NCBI GenBank assembly: GCA_024690425.1
Contig: JAILCT010000194.1
Location: 1 to 5,567, forward strand
Direction of reading: 5' to 3'
Length of the DNA stretch: 5,567 nt
Origin: Lachnospiraceae bacterium
Lineage (GTDB): Bacteria > Bacillota_A > Clostridia > Lachnospirales > Lachnospiraceae
The stretch's first letter is position 1, and the number at the start of each line of letters is the position of its first letter. The notes under the pieces were generated by a model. That model was not told the DNA's origin, ran no database searches, and worked only from the letters and a program-made list of their open reading frames with translations. The translations under genes were made by a program, and so were the position numbers. Shown here piece by piece: positions 4,647 through 5,567 of this stretch.

Positions 4647-5567
4647 ATATGGAAAGAATGTGGGATATGGCCAGCACAATATCCGCCATAGCAGGATTGT
4701 TTGTCAGCGCAATCCTTGTAGCAAGGTGCTATGTCCCTTATATGATAAAAAAGAAGTCAGCGGTCCTGATAGGTGCATTATTCTTTGTTGTAATGACGGT
4801 TCTTTATCTGATACCGTTTTCTATGTCTGGCGTGGTGGCATATATTATCGGGATCGTAGCGGTTTGTCTTACATCATTGCTTTGTGAAAGAAGAAACCTG
4901 CCGCAGAAGGTTTTTCTTTCGATGACGATATATATGTTCCTATGGATATCTCAAGTGATCGCGGCTCTGCCCTGGAAGCTGATAAGTGTTCTTACCTTTA
5001 TGAGAGAGTCATCGGATGATTCCGGAAAGCAGTTCGCCTGGTTTATTGTTGCCCTGGTCCTGCTTATTGCGGTAGAAAATGCTCTGCTGTTTTTGGAGAT
5101 ATTTATTTCGGAAAAGATTTACGCCAGGAAGAATGAGCGGATGGAGTGGAGAGAGCTGACTCTGCTTGCATCTCCCTATGTGGCAGTCATTGCTGGATAT
5201 TGGATCAGTTTATTTCTCTCAGATGTATATGTGAAAAATACCGGCGTGTATGTTTGGAATAACTATCCTATCTATGACGGGATCCGAGCACTGTTTGGAG
5301 TGATAGCATTTCTGGCGGCTATTACGGTCATGTACTCTTATCAGCGTATGAAACAGTCACAGGAGGATGCGCTGCAGAATGCCCTTGTATCTAAGCAGGT
5401 AGAGGAGTTGTCAGGGCATGTTCACGCTATAGAAGCATTGTATTCCGATATCCGCGGGATAAGACATGATATCAATAACCATATCATGGTTCTTGGGAAT
5501 TTGATTGATAAAGGCGAGACTGAGGAGGCGGCAAAATACCTTAATGACTGGCAAAACGGATTTCCTA
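4643..5567 (+). CDS. AgrC-like membrane sensor histidine kinase, 3' end cut by the window
   Basis: The frame stays open to the window end (308 codons, no stop). The N-terminal half has about seven hydrophobic segments (roughly 10-31, 39-58, 61-80, 90-110, 131-156, 172-192 and 213-233), so the sensor is membrane-embedded and lacks a large external domain. A short helical linker (about 234-265) leads to SDIRGIRHDINNHIMVLG, with the phosphorylated H275 in the R-H-D-x-N-N-H box of the AgrC/ComD family (HPK10 class, SpoB-like dimerisation helix). The GHKL ATPase domain lies outside the window. Such kinases usually sense secreted peptides and phosphorylate the LytTR regulator encoded just upstream. 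The ligand cannot be read here. ATG 4643 is supported by AGGAGG and by its ATGA overlap with the regulator. Confidence 0.93.
   Translation, partial: MNMERMWDMASTISAIAGLFVSAILVARCYVPYMIKKKSAVLIGALFFVVMTVLYLIPFSMSGVVAYIIGIVAVCLTSLLCERRNLPQKVFLSMTIYMFLWISQVIAALPWKLISVLTFMRESSDDSGKQFAWFIVALVLLIAVENALLFLEIFISEKIYARKNERMEWRELTLLASPYVAVIAGYWISLFLSDVYVKNTGVYVWNNYPIYDGIRALFGVIAFLAAITVMYSYQRMKQSQEDALQNALVSKQVEELSGHVHAIEALYSDIRGIRHDINNHIMVLGNLIDKGETEEAAKYLNDWQNGFP

Noticed and set aside
4558..4887. A 109-codon plus-strand frame across the regulator/kinase junction.
   Set aside because: It is out of frame with both the LytTR domain and the kinase, which has its own binding site and clear membrane segments over the same bases.

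Overview
The window is most likely from a gut-type Firmicute (Clostridia, probably Lachnospiraceae). This rests on the style of the proteins (SH3-type lysin tail, paired large serine recombinases with a zinc-finger HTH partner, an AgrA/AgrC-like LytTR two-component pair), on consensus GGAGG ribosome binding sites and on strong intrinsic terminators. No rRNA or other species marker is present, so this is inference. All recognised genes are on the + strand.

Region 1 (1-201): the last 26 codons of an SH3-domain cell-wall hydrolase, probably a phage endolysin. It is stop/start coupled to a 24-residue hydrophobic peptide and closed by a very strong terminator. This looks like the end of a prophage lysis operon.

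Region 2 (202-3662): the integration module of the same element. It holds a small HTH protein with two zinc knuckles, then two overlapping large serine recombinase genes. The first recombinase (424 aa) lacks the C-terminal coiled coil that the second (518 aa) has. A terminator follows. Its U-tract runs into a perfect 9-bp inverted repeat around a central TG, the best candidate in the window for the attachment-site core and hence the element/chromosome junction.

Region 3 (3663-3932): 270 bases without a gene, but not empty. An AT-rich stretch is followed by three successive potential hairpins, the last with terminator form, that could be a short structured RNA. Next come two identical 9-bp repeats (ACCGTTCAC) exactly 21 bp apart, which match the AgrA/ComE/PlnC class of LytTR operators, and then a -10 element.

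Region 4 (3933-5567): a LytTR response regulator and, overlapping it by 4 bases, a seven-TM AgrC-like histidine kinase that runs off the window just after its H-box. The operator upstream suggests that the regulator controls its own operon. No signal-peptide gene (AgrD-like) or processing gene (AgrB-like) is visible here.

The most interesting parts are the 3643-3906 non-coding segment (att candidate, possible structured RNA, LytTR operator) and the asymmetric recombinase pair with its zinc-finger partner.
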